Virus record (IMG/VR): IMGVR_UViG_3300004163_000005
Span: 1-41,643 of that record
Strand: one strand, 5' to 3'
Origin: a virus
DNA: 41,643 bases
The notes beneath the pieces were generated by a model, which made no database searches, was not told the DNA's origin, and worked only from the letters and a program-made list of their open reading frames with translations. This document shows positions 25,148-31,091 of this stretch, in pieces (position 1 is the stretch's first letter; each line of letters begins with the position of its first letter). The position numbers and the translations under genes were made by a program.

Positions 25148-25441
25148 TTACTTCGGCTCCGGCCTGGCGACACCCGGCACAGTCGATAAGCCTTGGCGCA
25201 CATCGTCGCCTTTGGCGGTCAAGGTCGCAAACCAAAAGCTATTTTCGTGCTTGGCCACGACCAAGCCTTGTTCGTGCAACCATTGCAGATCGGCACGCAA
25301 CGTATCGGTTCCGACCGCTTGGCCGTGCTGGGACAATGCCGTTTTCAGGTCGACCTCGTGCAGGGTATAGGCTGCACCGGCCGATAACAGGTTTAAAATC
25401 GTCAACCGCCGGTGGGCGGTCATGTGTTCGTTGTAGTCCAT
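25148..25441 (-). CDS. Winged-helix protein (Mu gp26-like)
   Basis: This 97-residue protein (MTAHRRLTILNLLSAGAAYT, LKTALSQHGQAVGTDTLRAD, LQWLHEQGLVVAKHENSFWF) reads as a winged helix-turn-helix. A very strong AGGAGG sequence lies 5 bases before the ATG. Its place between the gp25-like and small terminase genes is that of Mu gp26, whose role is not known. Confidence 0.75.
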   Translation of the reverse strand: MDYNEHMTAHRRLTILNLLSAGAAYTLHEVDLKTALSQHGQAVGTDTLRADLQWLHEQGLVVAKHENSFWFATLTAKGDDVRQGLSTVPGVARPEPK

Positions 25442-25451
25442 AATGCCTCCT

Positions 25452-25808
25452 CTATTTATGATCGCGCCAGAACGAATCCATGCGCCCGACTTGTTCTTTC
25501 AGTGCGGTCAGGGCTGCGGTTTGTGCCGATAACGCGGCATTCATCGTACCCAGGGTGTCCGCCATCTTGCGCATTTCCCGGTAAATTTCGGCCAAGTCAT
25601 CATGCTTGGGCGCGTTCTTGACGTCCTGCTCCAGCCGCGTCAAGCGTTCGGAATGATCGTCCAGCCGGTCGTCAATACCGGTTTCCAGTTTGTTGATGGT
25701 TTCGTTGGTTACGCGCTGGCGATTATTCAGCCAGTTCATAATGCCGATCACTGCAATCATCAATGTCTGCACAACATCGAACAAAAATTTGGTTTCATCC
25801 ATAGTCAT
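25452..25808 (-). CDS. DUF2730 family protein (Mu gp25-like)
   Basis: This 118-residue protein has an N-terminal transmembrane helix (residues about 8-26, FLFDVVQTLMIAVIGIMNWL) followed by a coiled coil (TINKLETGIDDRLDDHSERL...). This is the layout of Mu gp25, which may act as a spanin-type or lysis accessory protein. It overlaps the DksA-like gene by 4 bases. Confidence 0.82.
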   Translation of the reverse strand: MTMDETKFLFDVVQTLMIAVIGIMNWLNNRQRVTNETINKLETGIDDRLDDHSERLTRLEQDVKNAPKHDDLAEIYREMRKMADTLGTMNAALSAQTAALTALKEQVGRMDSFWRDHK

Positions 25809-26068
25809 CGTCCTAACTTCTCCTTACGCTCCGCTTCTCTGGCGCATTCGATACAAGTTTCAATGCCCGGCAACGCCAAGCGCCTCGGCTCCGGAATTTC
25901 GTTGCCGCACTGCTCACACCGTTCGGCCGATACCGCATTCGGGTCAACGGCGTGGCGCTGGCGGTGTTGCAATAACGCCAGCTCGGTGTCGAATTGCTCG
26001 GCATGCAGGCCTTTGTCGTCATCGGTTAGATGCTCATCGGGATTTAATAGGGCTTCGAGTCCTTTCAT
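25805..26068 (-). CDS. DksA/TraR-type zinc-finger protein
   Basis: This 87-residue protein has a C4 zinc finger at residues 51, 54, 72 and 75 (CEQCGNEIPEPRRLALPG then CIECAREAERKEK), the TraR/DksA signature. TraR-type proteins bind RNA polymerase through the secondary channel and mimic the effect of DksA with ppGpp. It lies in the lysis region, where Mu-like phages often carry such a gene. The ATG at 26068 overlaps the holin-like gene stop; a longer in-frame start (26167) lies inside that gene. Confidence 0.88.
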   Translation of the reverse strand: MKGLEALLNPDEHLTDDDKGLHAEQFDTELALLQHRQRHAVDPNAVSAERCEQCGNEIPEPRRLALPGIETCIECAREAERKEKLGR

Positions 26069-26277
26069 AGCGTTCGCTTGCGTTTTAGGGTTAGGGGTTG
26101 CGTGGTGATGCTGCGTAAATAGATATTGGCGGCGGAGACCAGGCACATATAAACCAGGTAAGCCCAATCAGGCAGATAACTGCGCACTAAATGCAGGTTG
26201 TCAGCCAACAGCGGCACTAGGGCGGCCGCGATATTGAACCAAAACGTTTTGCTTTTAAAAATGTGTTTGCTGTCCAC
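26065..26277 (-). CDS. Holin-like small membrane protein (GTG start)
   Basis: This 70-residue protein has two hydrophobic segments (FWFNIAAALVPLLADNLHLV and WAYLVYMCLVSAANIYL) and a basic C-terminus, the size and topology of a class II holin. It follows the lysozyme and an envelope protein. The first codon is GTG with a weak Shine-Dalgarno sequence. A hairpin at 26297-26322 lies just upstream. Holin function is inferred from topology and lysis-cassette context. Confidence 0.7.
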   Translation of the reverse strand: MDSKHIFKSKTFWFNIAAALVPLLADNLHLVRSYLPDWAYLVYMCLVSAANIYLRSITTQPLTLKRKRTL

Positions 26278-26296
26278 AATAACCAGCCCGGTTTGC

Positions 26297-26322
26297 GGTT
26301 CCCAAGCCGTAGCTTGAGAACC
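26297..26322. repeat. Inverted repeat between lysis genes
   Basis: GGTTCCCAAGC at 26297-26307 and GCTTGAGAACC at 26312-26322 pair with a single mismatch and a 4-nt loop. There is no T-run on the minus-strand side, so a simple intrinsic terminator is unlikely. It may be a processing or attenuation hairpin before the GTG start of the holin-like gene. Confidence 0.5.
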
Positions 26323-26336
26323 TGTTTAAAAGACGC

Positions 26337-26879
26337 TTATGCGGTTTCGCTTGCACCGGCGGCTTGACTATCCGCCGACGGATCGCTTAATTCAGCCGCA
26401 TCGCGCAGTTGCCACTCGACAATCGCCAGGTCGAAATGGTCGGCCTCGGTGAACGGGTCATAAATCTCGAAGCCGAACTCTTGCGAGATCGTGCGCACTC
26501 CGTCGCCTAAATCGGCATCGCCGGATACGATAAGCTGCGCCTGGCCGACACCGATCAAATCAACCCTGAATAGCCCGCCTTCTTGCGGCGTCACCGTCAG
26601 CACGCCCGGATCGGACGACACCACAGACAGCGCACCATCCAGCACTGCGGTGGCGCCCGTCACCGAGACGCCGGTCAAAGACACAATAAGATATGACGCT
26701 GCCAAACTGATTTTTTTCAACATAAAAGCTTCCAATAGAATTTCTGCATCTTGAGAATGAATGACCATGCAGACGTTGGTCGTTTTTCGCCGCCTGCGGG
26801 TTAACCACACGCGGGCGAAAAATACGATGAACACCGCCACTACCGTGGCCGGGTAAGTGATTGATAACAGCTGGATCAT
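26337..26879 (-). CDS. Envelope protein with two possible starts
   Basis: The frame is 180 residues long. The first part (MIQLLSITYPATVVAVFIVF, then ARVWLTRRRRKTTN) is a membrane anchor with a basic stop. At residue 53 a second ATG (26723) has GGAAG five bases before it and begins MLKKISLAASYLIVSLTGVS, a good signal peptide, followed by an Ig-like beta region (SVVSSDPGVLTVTPQEGGLF, QLIVSGDADLGDG). So one frame may encode both an inner-membrane protein and a shorter exported protein. It lies between lysozyme and holin-like genes (ATGA overlap with the former). A lysis or spanin-like role is only a guess. Confidence 0.65.
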   Translation of the reverse strand: MIQLLSITYPATVVAVFIVFFARVWLTRRRRKTTNVCMVIHSQDAEILLEAFMLKKISLAASYLIVSLTGVSVTGATAVLDGALSVVSSDPGVLTVTPQEGGLFRVDLIGVGQAQLIVSGDADLGDGVRTISQEFGFEIYDPFTEADHFDLAIVEWQLRDAAELSDPSADSQAAGASETA

Positions 26880-27436
26880 GGCGCGGCCTCGAACAGGGCG
26901 CGCTCGGCGGCGCGGCGGCTGATTAAGCCGGGCAAGCGTTGCCGCTGGCCGTCCACTGTGCCCATAACCCAGCGCTCGAACTCGGCAGCGGCACCGGCGT
27001 AATCGCCCGCATGCAGTTTTTTGCGTAAGGTCGAGGTGGCGTAATTGCCCTGGCCGATATTGAAAATCAGCGAACACAACGCGTCGAACTGGTTTTGATT
27101 GAGCGGGACCGGAGTGACGGAACTTAAGAATAAAGCGGCTTGCCTAGCATCGCCGATTAACAACTGGCGGGCTTGGTCGGCATTAATCCGCAACACCACG
27201 GAAGCCTCGTGCGTTATCCGTCCCGCGCCACGACAAGCGGCAATCAAGCGGGCCAAGCGCGCGGCATCGGTATTGGGGAATAAATGGCAGTCGAATTTGG
27301 GCAGCAAGACATGACCGTAGCCGATCGTAACCCGCTTGGACGGACACAGGTAGACCGCTAAACTGCAATCGTCATGCCCGGTGCGGGTGATCAGCTCGAT
27401 GCCGCGTGCTGAAATAGTGGATGGATGGGATGTCAT
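26876..27436 (-). CDS. Phage lysozyme (GH24-type endolysin), altered active site
   Basis: This 186-residue protein belongs to the T4/P2 lysozyme family, which cuts peptidoglycan. Landmarks are AVYLCPSKRVTIGYGH (27-42), FDALCSLIFNIGQGNY with TLRKKL, and a C-terminal FERWVMGTVDGQRQRLPGLI. Aligned by eye to the E-x8-D-x5-T triad, the Thr is kept (37), the Asp position is Cys (31, tolerated in related enzymes) and the catalytic Glu position is Asp (22). There is no N-terminal signal-anchor, so a holin is needed. It is the first gene after a terminator cluster and starts a lysis unit. Confidence 0.85.
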   Translation of the reverse strand: MTSHPSTISARGIELITRTGHDDCSLAVYLCPSKRVTIGYGHVLLPKFDCHLFPNTDAARLARLIAACRGAGRITHEASVVLRINADQARQLLIGDARQAALFLSSVTPVPLNQNQFDALCSLIFNIGQGNYATSTLRKKLHAGDYAGAAAEFERWVMGTVDGQRQRLPGLISRRAAERALFEAAP

Positions 27437-27440
27437 AGGC

Positions 27441-27467
27441 TCTGCGCATGCGTAAAGGTTGCACAGA
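27441..27467. promoter_or_regulatory. Dyad upstream of the lysozyme gene, candidate late activator site
   Basis: TCTGCGCA (27441-27448) and TGCACAGA (27460-27467) form an imperfect dyad with an 11-bp spacer, starting 5 bases upstream of the lysozyme ATG. Mor/C-type activators bind dyads near late promoters. The distance to the start codon is short, so the site may be a false positive. Confidence 0.25.
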
Positions 27468-27491
27468 GTCTACGCGCGAGGGGATGGGGCG

Positions 27492-27512
27492 GTAATGCGA
27501 AGGGCTTCGCAG
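27492..27512. repeat. 21-bp palindromic repeat, copy 2
   Basis: This is identical over 21 bp to 19097-19117, with the palindromic core TGCGAAGGGCTTCGCA. It lies between the lysozyme start and the terminator hairpin. Two identical copies in intergenic spots suggest a small mobile or regulatory palindrome. Confidence 0.6.
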
Positions 27513-27514
27513 CA

Positions 27515-27545
27515 AAGAAAAGGCCGGATCAACCGGCCTTTTCTT
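27515..27545. terminator. Bidirectional intrinsic terminator
   Basis: AAGAAAAGGCCGG and CCGGCCTTTTCTT form a perfect 13-bp stem around the loop ATCAA. The T-rich end on either strand makes it able to stop transcription both ways. On the minus strand it would end the antirepressor/accessory transcript before the lysis genes. Confidence 0.8.
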
Positions 27546-27556
27546 TTGCCTGAGGT

Positions 27557-27589
27557 AGACCTTCCAGGTTTTAAAAACCTGGAAGGTCT
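27557..27589. repeat. 33-bp near-perfect palindrome, possible second terminator
   Basis: Two 16-bp arms (AGACCTTCCAGGTTTT and its complement) surround a single central A. On the plus strand the stem is followed by TTT. Palindromes of this style occur as dispersed repeats in bacterial genomes, so it may be either a small mobile repeat or a terminator. Confidence 0.65.
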
Positions 27590-27614
27590 TTTGAGTGTTG
27601 AAAAACGGGAAAAG

Positions 27615-27824
27615 TTAACGCCCTTTAACCTGTTCTCCTTGAAGCGCATTGCCCAACCGGGCGCGGGCGCTATGGTGTTCCTGGATCAGAAACGACAGCA
27701 GCAAGGCCTGTTTGTCGCGATTGCCCGCGTGCAGGTCCGGCTCCGGGTTCATCAGGTCGCCGACCGCTTCCAGACAAGCTGCGATGTGATCGATGCGGTC
27801 CAAGGCCTCGATAACCGGATTCAT
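27615..27824 (-). CDS. Hypothetical small protein
   Basis: This 69-residue, mainly helical protein (MNPVIEALDRIDHIAACLEA, MNPEPDLHAGNRDKQALLLS) overlaps the preceding gene by 4 bases (ATGA). No family is recognised. It ends before the terminator/palindrome cluster, so it is the last gene of the accessory transcript. The function is unknown. Confidence 0.65.
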   Translation of the reverse strand: MNPVIEALDRIDHIAACLEAVGDLMNPEPDLHAGNRDKQALLLSFLIQEHHSARARLGNALQGEQVKGR

Positions 27825-28048
27825 GCCGGACCGCCTTGATGACTGATCAGATCCAGCAGCTCCAAGGTATCGGCAAAGTATTGCGCATTATCCGACTCGC
27901 ACGATTGGTCCAGGTATTTCGATGCCCGACGCAAAGACTCCCGAACTCTCTCATCCAGTAATTTATGGTTCTCGGCCCTGGCGGCAATGGCGTCTTCCAG
28001 GCGGGCGTTATCTTTCTCCAGCAAGGCGATATATTTGGCGTGGTTCAT
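27821..28048 (-). CDS. Small coiled-coil protein
   Basis: This 75-residue protein (MNHAKYIALLEKDNARLEDA, ERVRESLRRASKYLDQSCES) is mostly coiled coil. The ATG at 28048 overlaps the antirepressor stop (ATGA); a longer in-frame start lies inside that gene. No family is recognised. Coupled translation with the Bro-N gene suggests both belong to one unit. Confidence 0.65.
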   Translation of the reverse strand: MNHAKYIALLEKDNARLEDAIAARAENHKLLDERVRESLRRASKYLDQSCESDNAQYFADTLELLDLISHQGGPA

Positions 28049-28602
28049 TGCGCACCGCCTTGTACGGGTAAGCGTGCGGCATCGGCGCAGATCACAAAAC
28101 CGCAGGCCCGCAGCCGTCCGGAATCCCGCCAAACTGTCGACGGGGCAATACGGAGCATGTCGGCAATGCGCGCCTGAGAATAACCGGCCCGGATTAAGCT
28201 CAGCACGTCGTTTAGGCGAGGGTTTGCATACAACACTTCGGCTTGCAAGGATTGCACTAAGCGTTTTGTTTCATCCGCAACACCGTAGCTGCCGGTTTTG
28301 CGGACGGAAGGAAGCACTTCGTCGCAGACCCAAGACTCGAACGGCTCCGATTCGGGTTTGTTGGATTTGATGATCAGGCGGTAGAGGTTGCCTTCGTCGA
28401 TCAGGGTGTAAGTGTTTGATAATCCTGGGACGTAGCTATTAGCTACACCGACAGATCTGCATGATTTTTTAACAGCGTCCCTAGAATTTGCGTAGCCTAA
28501 AATATCGCAAACGTCTTTGGCAATAAACCAAGGCTCGCCTTGTGCGCTAGGAATGACGCGGAATTGATGGGATTGAAACTGATAGGTTTGTAATGTGTTC
28601 AT
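28045..28602 (-). CDS. Bro-N domain antirepressor
   Basis: This 185-residue protein has an N-terminal Bro-N domain (residues about 1-110: EPWFIAKDVCDILGYANSRD, LIDEGNLYRLIIKSNKPES, FESWVCDEVLPSVRKTGSYG). A helix-turn-helix follows at about 140-175 (GYSQARIADMLRIAPSTVWR). Phages use Bro-N proteins as antirepressors that block prophage repressors. AAGGA lies 6 bases before the ATG, and a 10-bp hairpin stands just upstream. The gene has its own promoter-like sequence and a structured leader (28634-28862), recalling the c4-ant immunity loci of P1/P22-type phages. The target repressor is unknown and may be this phage's own. Confidence 0.9.
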   Translation of the reverse strand: MNTLQTYQFQSHQFRVIPSAQGEPWFIAKDVCDILGYANSRDAVKKSCRSVGVANSYVPGLSNTYTLIDEGNLYRLIIKSNKPESEPFESWVCDEVLPSVRKTGSYGVADETKRLVQSLQAEVLYANPRLNDVLSLIRAGYSQARIADMLRIAPSTVWRDSGRLRACGFVICADAARLPVQGGAQ

Positions 28603-28631
28603 GATTTTTCCTTGGATGGTAATTTCTAACG

Positions 28632-28657
28632 CCGCCAATGAGACCAATCATTGGCGG
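28632..28657 (-). other. Hairpin upstream of the antirepressor ribosome binding site
   Basis: On the minus strand CCGCCAATGA and TCATTGGCGG form a perfect 10-bp stem with loop TTGGTC. It ends about 18 bases before the AAGGA of the Bro-N gene. The loop word TTGGTC recurs upstream in the leader (ATTGGTCTC), so alternative pairing with the leader is possible. Confidence 0.65.
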
Positions 28658-28827
28658 TGAGCTGAACGGGGTTGGTCTACCAGTCCAAGGGCTGGCCGCC
28701 CCGAAGGGCGCCCCGCCCAGCCCACCATAAAGGAAACGCTGAACGTTGCGCATAAAAAAACCGCATGAAGCGGCGTTTCATACGCCCTGGAAACCGAGAG
28801 ACCAATCCCGTGCTGAGCAATGCCAGC
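28634..28827 (-). ncRNA. C4/Ash-like structured leader RNA upstream of the antirepressor
   Basis: On the minus strand the leader carries a short hairpin followed by T7 (CCGC-TTCAT-GCGG), then the phrase ATGCGCAACGTTCAGCG and TTTCCTTTATGGTGGGC, and a nested stem, GGGCTGGGC pairing with GCCAGCCC around CGCCC-TTCG-GGGCG. This arrangement resembles leaders annotated as c4 antisense RNA or ash-family regions upstream of phage antirepressors. A 68-codon ORF (28753-28547, start MRNVQRFLYGGLGG) overlaps the Bro-N start in another frame, like the orfx/ant arrangement in P1. The match is from memory; a covariance search would decide. Confidence 0.45.
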
Positions 28828-28833
28828 GCAATT

Positions 28834-28862
28834 AGATTAGCCCTCGGCTTTATTTTTGTCAA
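28834..28862 (-). promoter_or_regulatory. Sigma-70-type promoter for the antirepressor leader
   Basis: TTGACA (perfect -35, 28862-28857), a 17-bp spacer, and TAATCT (28839-28834). Transcription would begin near 28827 and run through the structured leader into the Bro-N gene. The -35 sits at the stop codon of the upstream moron. This would give the antirepressor an expression route independent of the early operon. Confidence 0.6.
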
Positions 28863-29446
28863 TTTTTACTACCGCAAAGCGTTGCCCACGATTTGCTCAT
28901 TTCTCCTTTAGCCATTTGGGATTCCAACACCTGAATGCTTCCCCCTGAAATAAACCTCTCAAATCCCGTATACCCACCAAAGCTATTTTTAGCATTGACA
29001 TAGCCACAAACAATTGGCGCTCCAATAAGGTTTGAAACAAAACTATTTTGAAATTTTGCGCTATCAGGATCTTTCAATGTGCTTTTGATTAAATTTTGCT
29101 GCCGGTCAATATAGTTTGCTTCTTTTACTTCAGGGCTAATAGGTTCGGGATCTTGCATCTGACAACGAATAAGAAATATCACCATGACTACCGTCACCAG
29201 TATCTCTAAACCCCCAGTATTGTTTTTGGGATCTTTAATAACCTTGGGCTTTGGCGCGGGCTTACTTTGAGCCTTGGTTTTTTGCTTGGGTTTCAATGCT
29301 AAGCGTTCCGCGCGAAGCTTAGCCAGCACCTCTGGATCGGTAGGCTTTTTTTTATAAGGCATTTTACAATTAGGGCATATCAATGAAGACATGCTTACAT
29401 CATTATCATCTATAAATCGCTCGTGTTGGCAGTTTTGGCAAATCAT
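28859..29446 (-). CDS. Zinc-ribbon membrane protein, probable moron
   Basis: This 195-residue protein starts at the ATG with a near-perfect GGAGGG site six bases upstream. Residues 3/6 and 24/27 form a zinc ribbon (CQNC, CPNC), followed by a Lys/Pro-rich linker, one membrane helix (about 79-95, LEILVTVVMVIFLI), and a C-terminal domain with RQQNLIKSTLKDPDSAKFQN and APIVCGYVNAKNSFGGYTGF. That C-terminal pattern occurs in many small bacterial proteins of unknown function. It looks richer in A/T than its neighbours and has no phage-assembly role, so lysogenic conversion is likely but unproven. Confidence 0.7.
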   Translation of the reverse strand: MICQNCQHERFIDDNDVSMSSLICPNCKMPYKKKPTDPEVLAKLRAERLALKPKQKTKAQSKPAPKPKVIKDPKNNTGGLEILVTVVMVIFLIRCQMQDPEPISPEVKEANYIDRQQNLIKSTLKDPDSAKFQNSFVSNLIGAPIVCGYVNAKNSFGGYTGFERFISGGSIQVLESQMAKGEMSKSWATLCGSKN

Positions 29447-29512
29447 TACATCCCTCCACATTACATAACAAAAAACGCTTATTCTACACTCTAGCCCTAC
29501 CGTCTGGAATAT

Positions 29513-29730
29513 TCACCGCCCCAACGGGTCTTCATTGATATCCGCATTAGGGTTTATCGGGCTTCTGGTTACACACGCCACCAACGCGTCGTCTGCTTTG
29601 AATTGAATTCGGCTGCCGTCTTCTGTAAGCGTTAAGGTGCCGATATGGGGCAGTTCCGTAGGTCGGGCAGCGCTTTTCTGCCCGACATTACCGCACCCCT
29701 TAAGTCGTCAATCAATTCTGTTGTTTTCAT
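29513..29730 (-). pseudogene. Small phage gene split by a REP-type hairpin
   Basis: An ATG at 29730 overlaps the Mor stop (ATGA) and begins MKTTELIDDLRG. The frame then enters a GTAG-type hairpin (29658-29691) and stops at 29632. The next frame continues with a protein-like segment (ELPHIGTLTLTEDGSRIQFK, then ADDALVACVTRSPINPNADI) to a TGA at 29513. Removing the hairpin would join the two parts, so the gene appears to have been broken by a REP insertion. The inference depends on the second half having been coding. Confidence 0.5.
29658..29691. repeat. REP-type hairpin inside the broken small gene
   Basis: GTAGGTCGGGCAGCG begins the element, and TCGGGCAG/TGCCCGA forms its stem around GCGCTTTTC, ending in ACATTAC. 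The 5' GTAG is the REP hallmark. Position and frame effect are as described for the pseudogene. Confidence 0.6.
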
Positions 29731-30158
29731 GATGCCTCCTCGGCAAATAGGTCTATTTGTTTACTCTCTTGTTTTTTCACGCCCGGAACCAGGCCGTCAG
29801 CCGTGCAAATACTGAGGATTTGCCGGTCGCTCAAGTCGTACCGAATGCCCAGTTCCGCATACTTTGCGCCTTCGCGATTGAGTTTGCGGATCACGAAGTT
29901 GCGGATCATGGTGCGCGCCCGGTGAGCTTTGGCGACCAGGATGGTTTCGCGGGGATAATGACGGCTGAGCATTTGCGCGCTGTCCAGGCCGATGCGCTTT
30001 ACCAGCGGATGTTCCGGGCTTAGGCTTTCTGGATCGGGGATGTACACGCGCACGCCCGGATAGTGTTGCCACAAATCCAGGGCGACCGGCTCGCCGCAGC
30101 TCTCGGCAATGCGTTGCAGGCTGAGCGGCCACAGGTGTTTGGGCGGTGCTTCGCTCAT
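29727..30158 (-). CDS. mor: Mor-type transcription activator (middle/late regulator)
   Basis: This 143-residue protein has the Mor/C family pattern at about residues 55-125 (RIGLDSAQMLSRHYPRETIL, ARTMIRNFVIRKLNREGAKY, AELGIRYDLSDRQILSIC), ending in a helix-turn-helix. Mor proteins bind dyads upstream of middle promoters and recruit RNA polymerase. It closes the early operon, just as in Mu, so it probably switches on later genes. It overlaps the upstream gene by 4 bases. Confidence 0.85.
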   Translation of the reverse strand: MSEAPPKHLWPLSLQRIAESCGEPVALDLWQHYPGVRVYIPDPESLSPEHPLVKRIGLDSAQMLSRHYPRETILVAKAHRARTMIRNFVIRKLNREGAKYAELGIRYDLSDRQILSICTADGLVPGVKKQESKQIDLFAEEAS

Positions 30159-30646
30159 GGTTGTGCGGCCTCGTTAATCTGTTGTTGCAGGCGGGCAATG
30201 TCGTTTTTTAAGGCATCGATTTGGGCGCTTTTTTCTGTATTCATTGGCCCGTGTTGCAACTGCGTCAGTTTTGATTGCAAGTCACGCAGTTCAAAAGCGG
30301 CCGCAAGCAATGTTTTAATCTTTTTGCGGTTTGCGGCGGCTTTGTCGGCCGGGTATTGGGGTGCATCCAGTTCCGGATCGGGATAGGTCCGGGCTGGCAG
30401 TAATGCGCGCAATTGGCCTGGGCTGGGCCAGCGTTGGGCCTGTCCTGCCAGCGCCAGGAAGGCGGAGTCCAGGCGCGGCCGGTCAAGCTTTTCTTCCCAG
30501 GCAATCGGCCAGCCGATCATGACTCTTAGCCAGGCTTGGGCGGTCATGACGATGGTTTCCGCCGGCGGCGCGCCTTCAAAATGCAGCGCAACCAGTTGTT
30601 GCAGGTTTTCAACGACGCAGGCGCGCAGCCAATCGCTATCGGCCAT
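30155..30646 (-). CDS. Early-region protein, replication-associated by context
   Basis: This 163-residue protein starts MADSDWLRACVVENLQQLVA. The part ETIVMTAQAWLRVMIGWPIA with FLALAGQAQRWPSPGQLRAL is helical, with a coiled-coil C-terminus (QSKLTQLQHGPMNTEKSAQI). The chosen ATG lies 11 bases inside the previous gene's end. Similar proteins occur near the end of early operons in Mu-like phages, but no biochemical function is known to me. Confidence 0.65.
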   Translation of the reverse strand: MADSDWLRACVVENLQQLVALHFEGAPPAETIVMTAQAWLRVMIGWPIAWEEKLDRPRLDSAFLALAGQAQRWPSPGQLRALLPARTYPDPELDAPQYPADKAAANRKKIKTLLAAAFELRDLQSKLTQLQHGPMNTEKSAQIDALKNDIARLQQQINEAAQP

Positions 30647-31091
30647 GTTTGAAATCCTCCAGCGCTTGCAAGGATTGGGCGGTTTTGCTGTGCTTTGTAG
30701 GGGCGACTTCAGTCGCCCTGTTGGCCGGTACAAGCTGGGCGGATGAATCCGCCCCTACAACCGTTACATCTTCCAATACCCGCTTCAGGTAGTTATGGTT
30801 GCTCAACGGCTTGCCGCCTTTGCTTTGTATCTGCTCGACGGTCTGGCGCATAGCCTGAGCGACGTTGCCGGAATGCCCCAAACTCAACGCCTCTTTAGCC
30901 AGCTTTAACGCCCTATCATTAGCCAGGTCGCGGGTGACCGAGCGGAACAGGCCCAGATAACCGACCAGGGCGGTACCGGCCTCGGTGTCGAGTTTGATCA
31001 ACAGCCCCAGCAGCTCGCGCCCGGCTTCGTCCTGAGCGAGGGCGTCCAGGCTGATGCGGGTATGGCAGACAGGGCATCTATTCAGCTGCAT
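30636..31091 (-). CDS. Early-region protein with CxxC motif and in-frame REPIN
   Basis: This 151-residue protein begins MQLNRCPVCHTRISLDALAQ and continues GRELLGLLIKLDTEAGTALV with GYLGLFRSVTRDLANDRALK, a pattern seen in small replication-region proteins of Mu-like phages. The C-terminal segment VGADSSAQLVPANRATEVAP is encoded by a 64-bp REP-type element (30696-30759), which was apparently accommodated in frame. The ATG at 31091 is preferred over a start at 31292 because the extra N-terminus is noise from an overlapping frame. Confidence 0.7.
   Translation of the reverse strand: MQLNRCPVCHTRISLDALAQDEAGRELLGLLIKLDTEAGTALVGYLGLFRSVTRDLANDRALKLAKEALSLGHSGNVAQAMRQTVEQIQSKGGKPLSNHNYLKRVLEDVTVVGADSSAQLVPANRATEVAPTKHSKTAQSLQALEDFKHGR
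30696..30759. repeat. REPIN-type element inserted in a coding sequence
   Basis: Terminal inverted repeats TGTAGGGGCG and CGCCCCTACA enclose two hairpins: GGGCGACT-TC-AGTCGCCC and GGGCGGAT-GA-ATCCGCCC. GTAG at both outer ends is typical of RAYT-mobilised REPs. The element lies wholly inside the gene at 30636-31091 and leaves its frame open. Confidence 0.85.

Noticed and set aside
28677-28862. 61-codon ORF with TTG start over the antirepressor leader
   Set aside because: Its start coincides with the -35 TTGACA and it spans the hairpins; it is better explained as structured RNA leader, although ash-family annotation of this region as protein exists in other phages.
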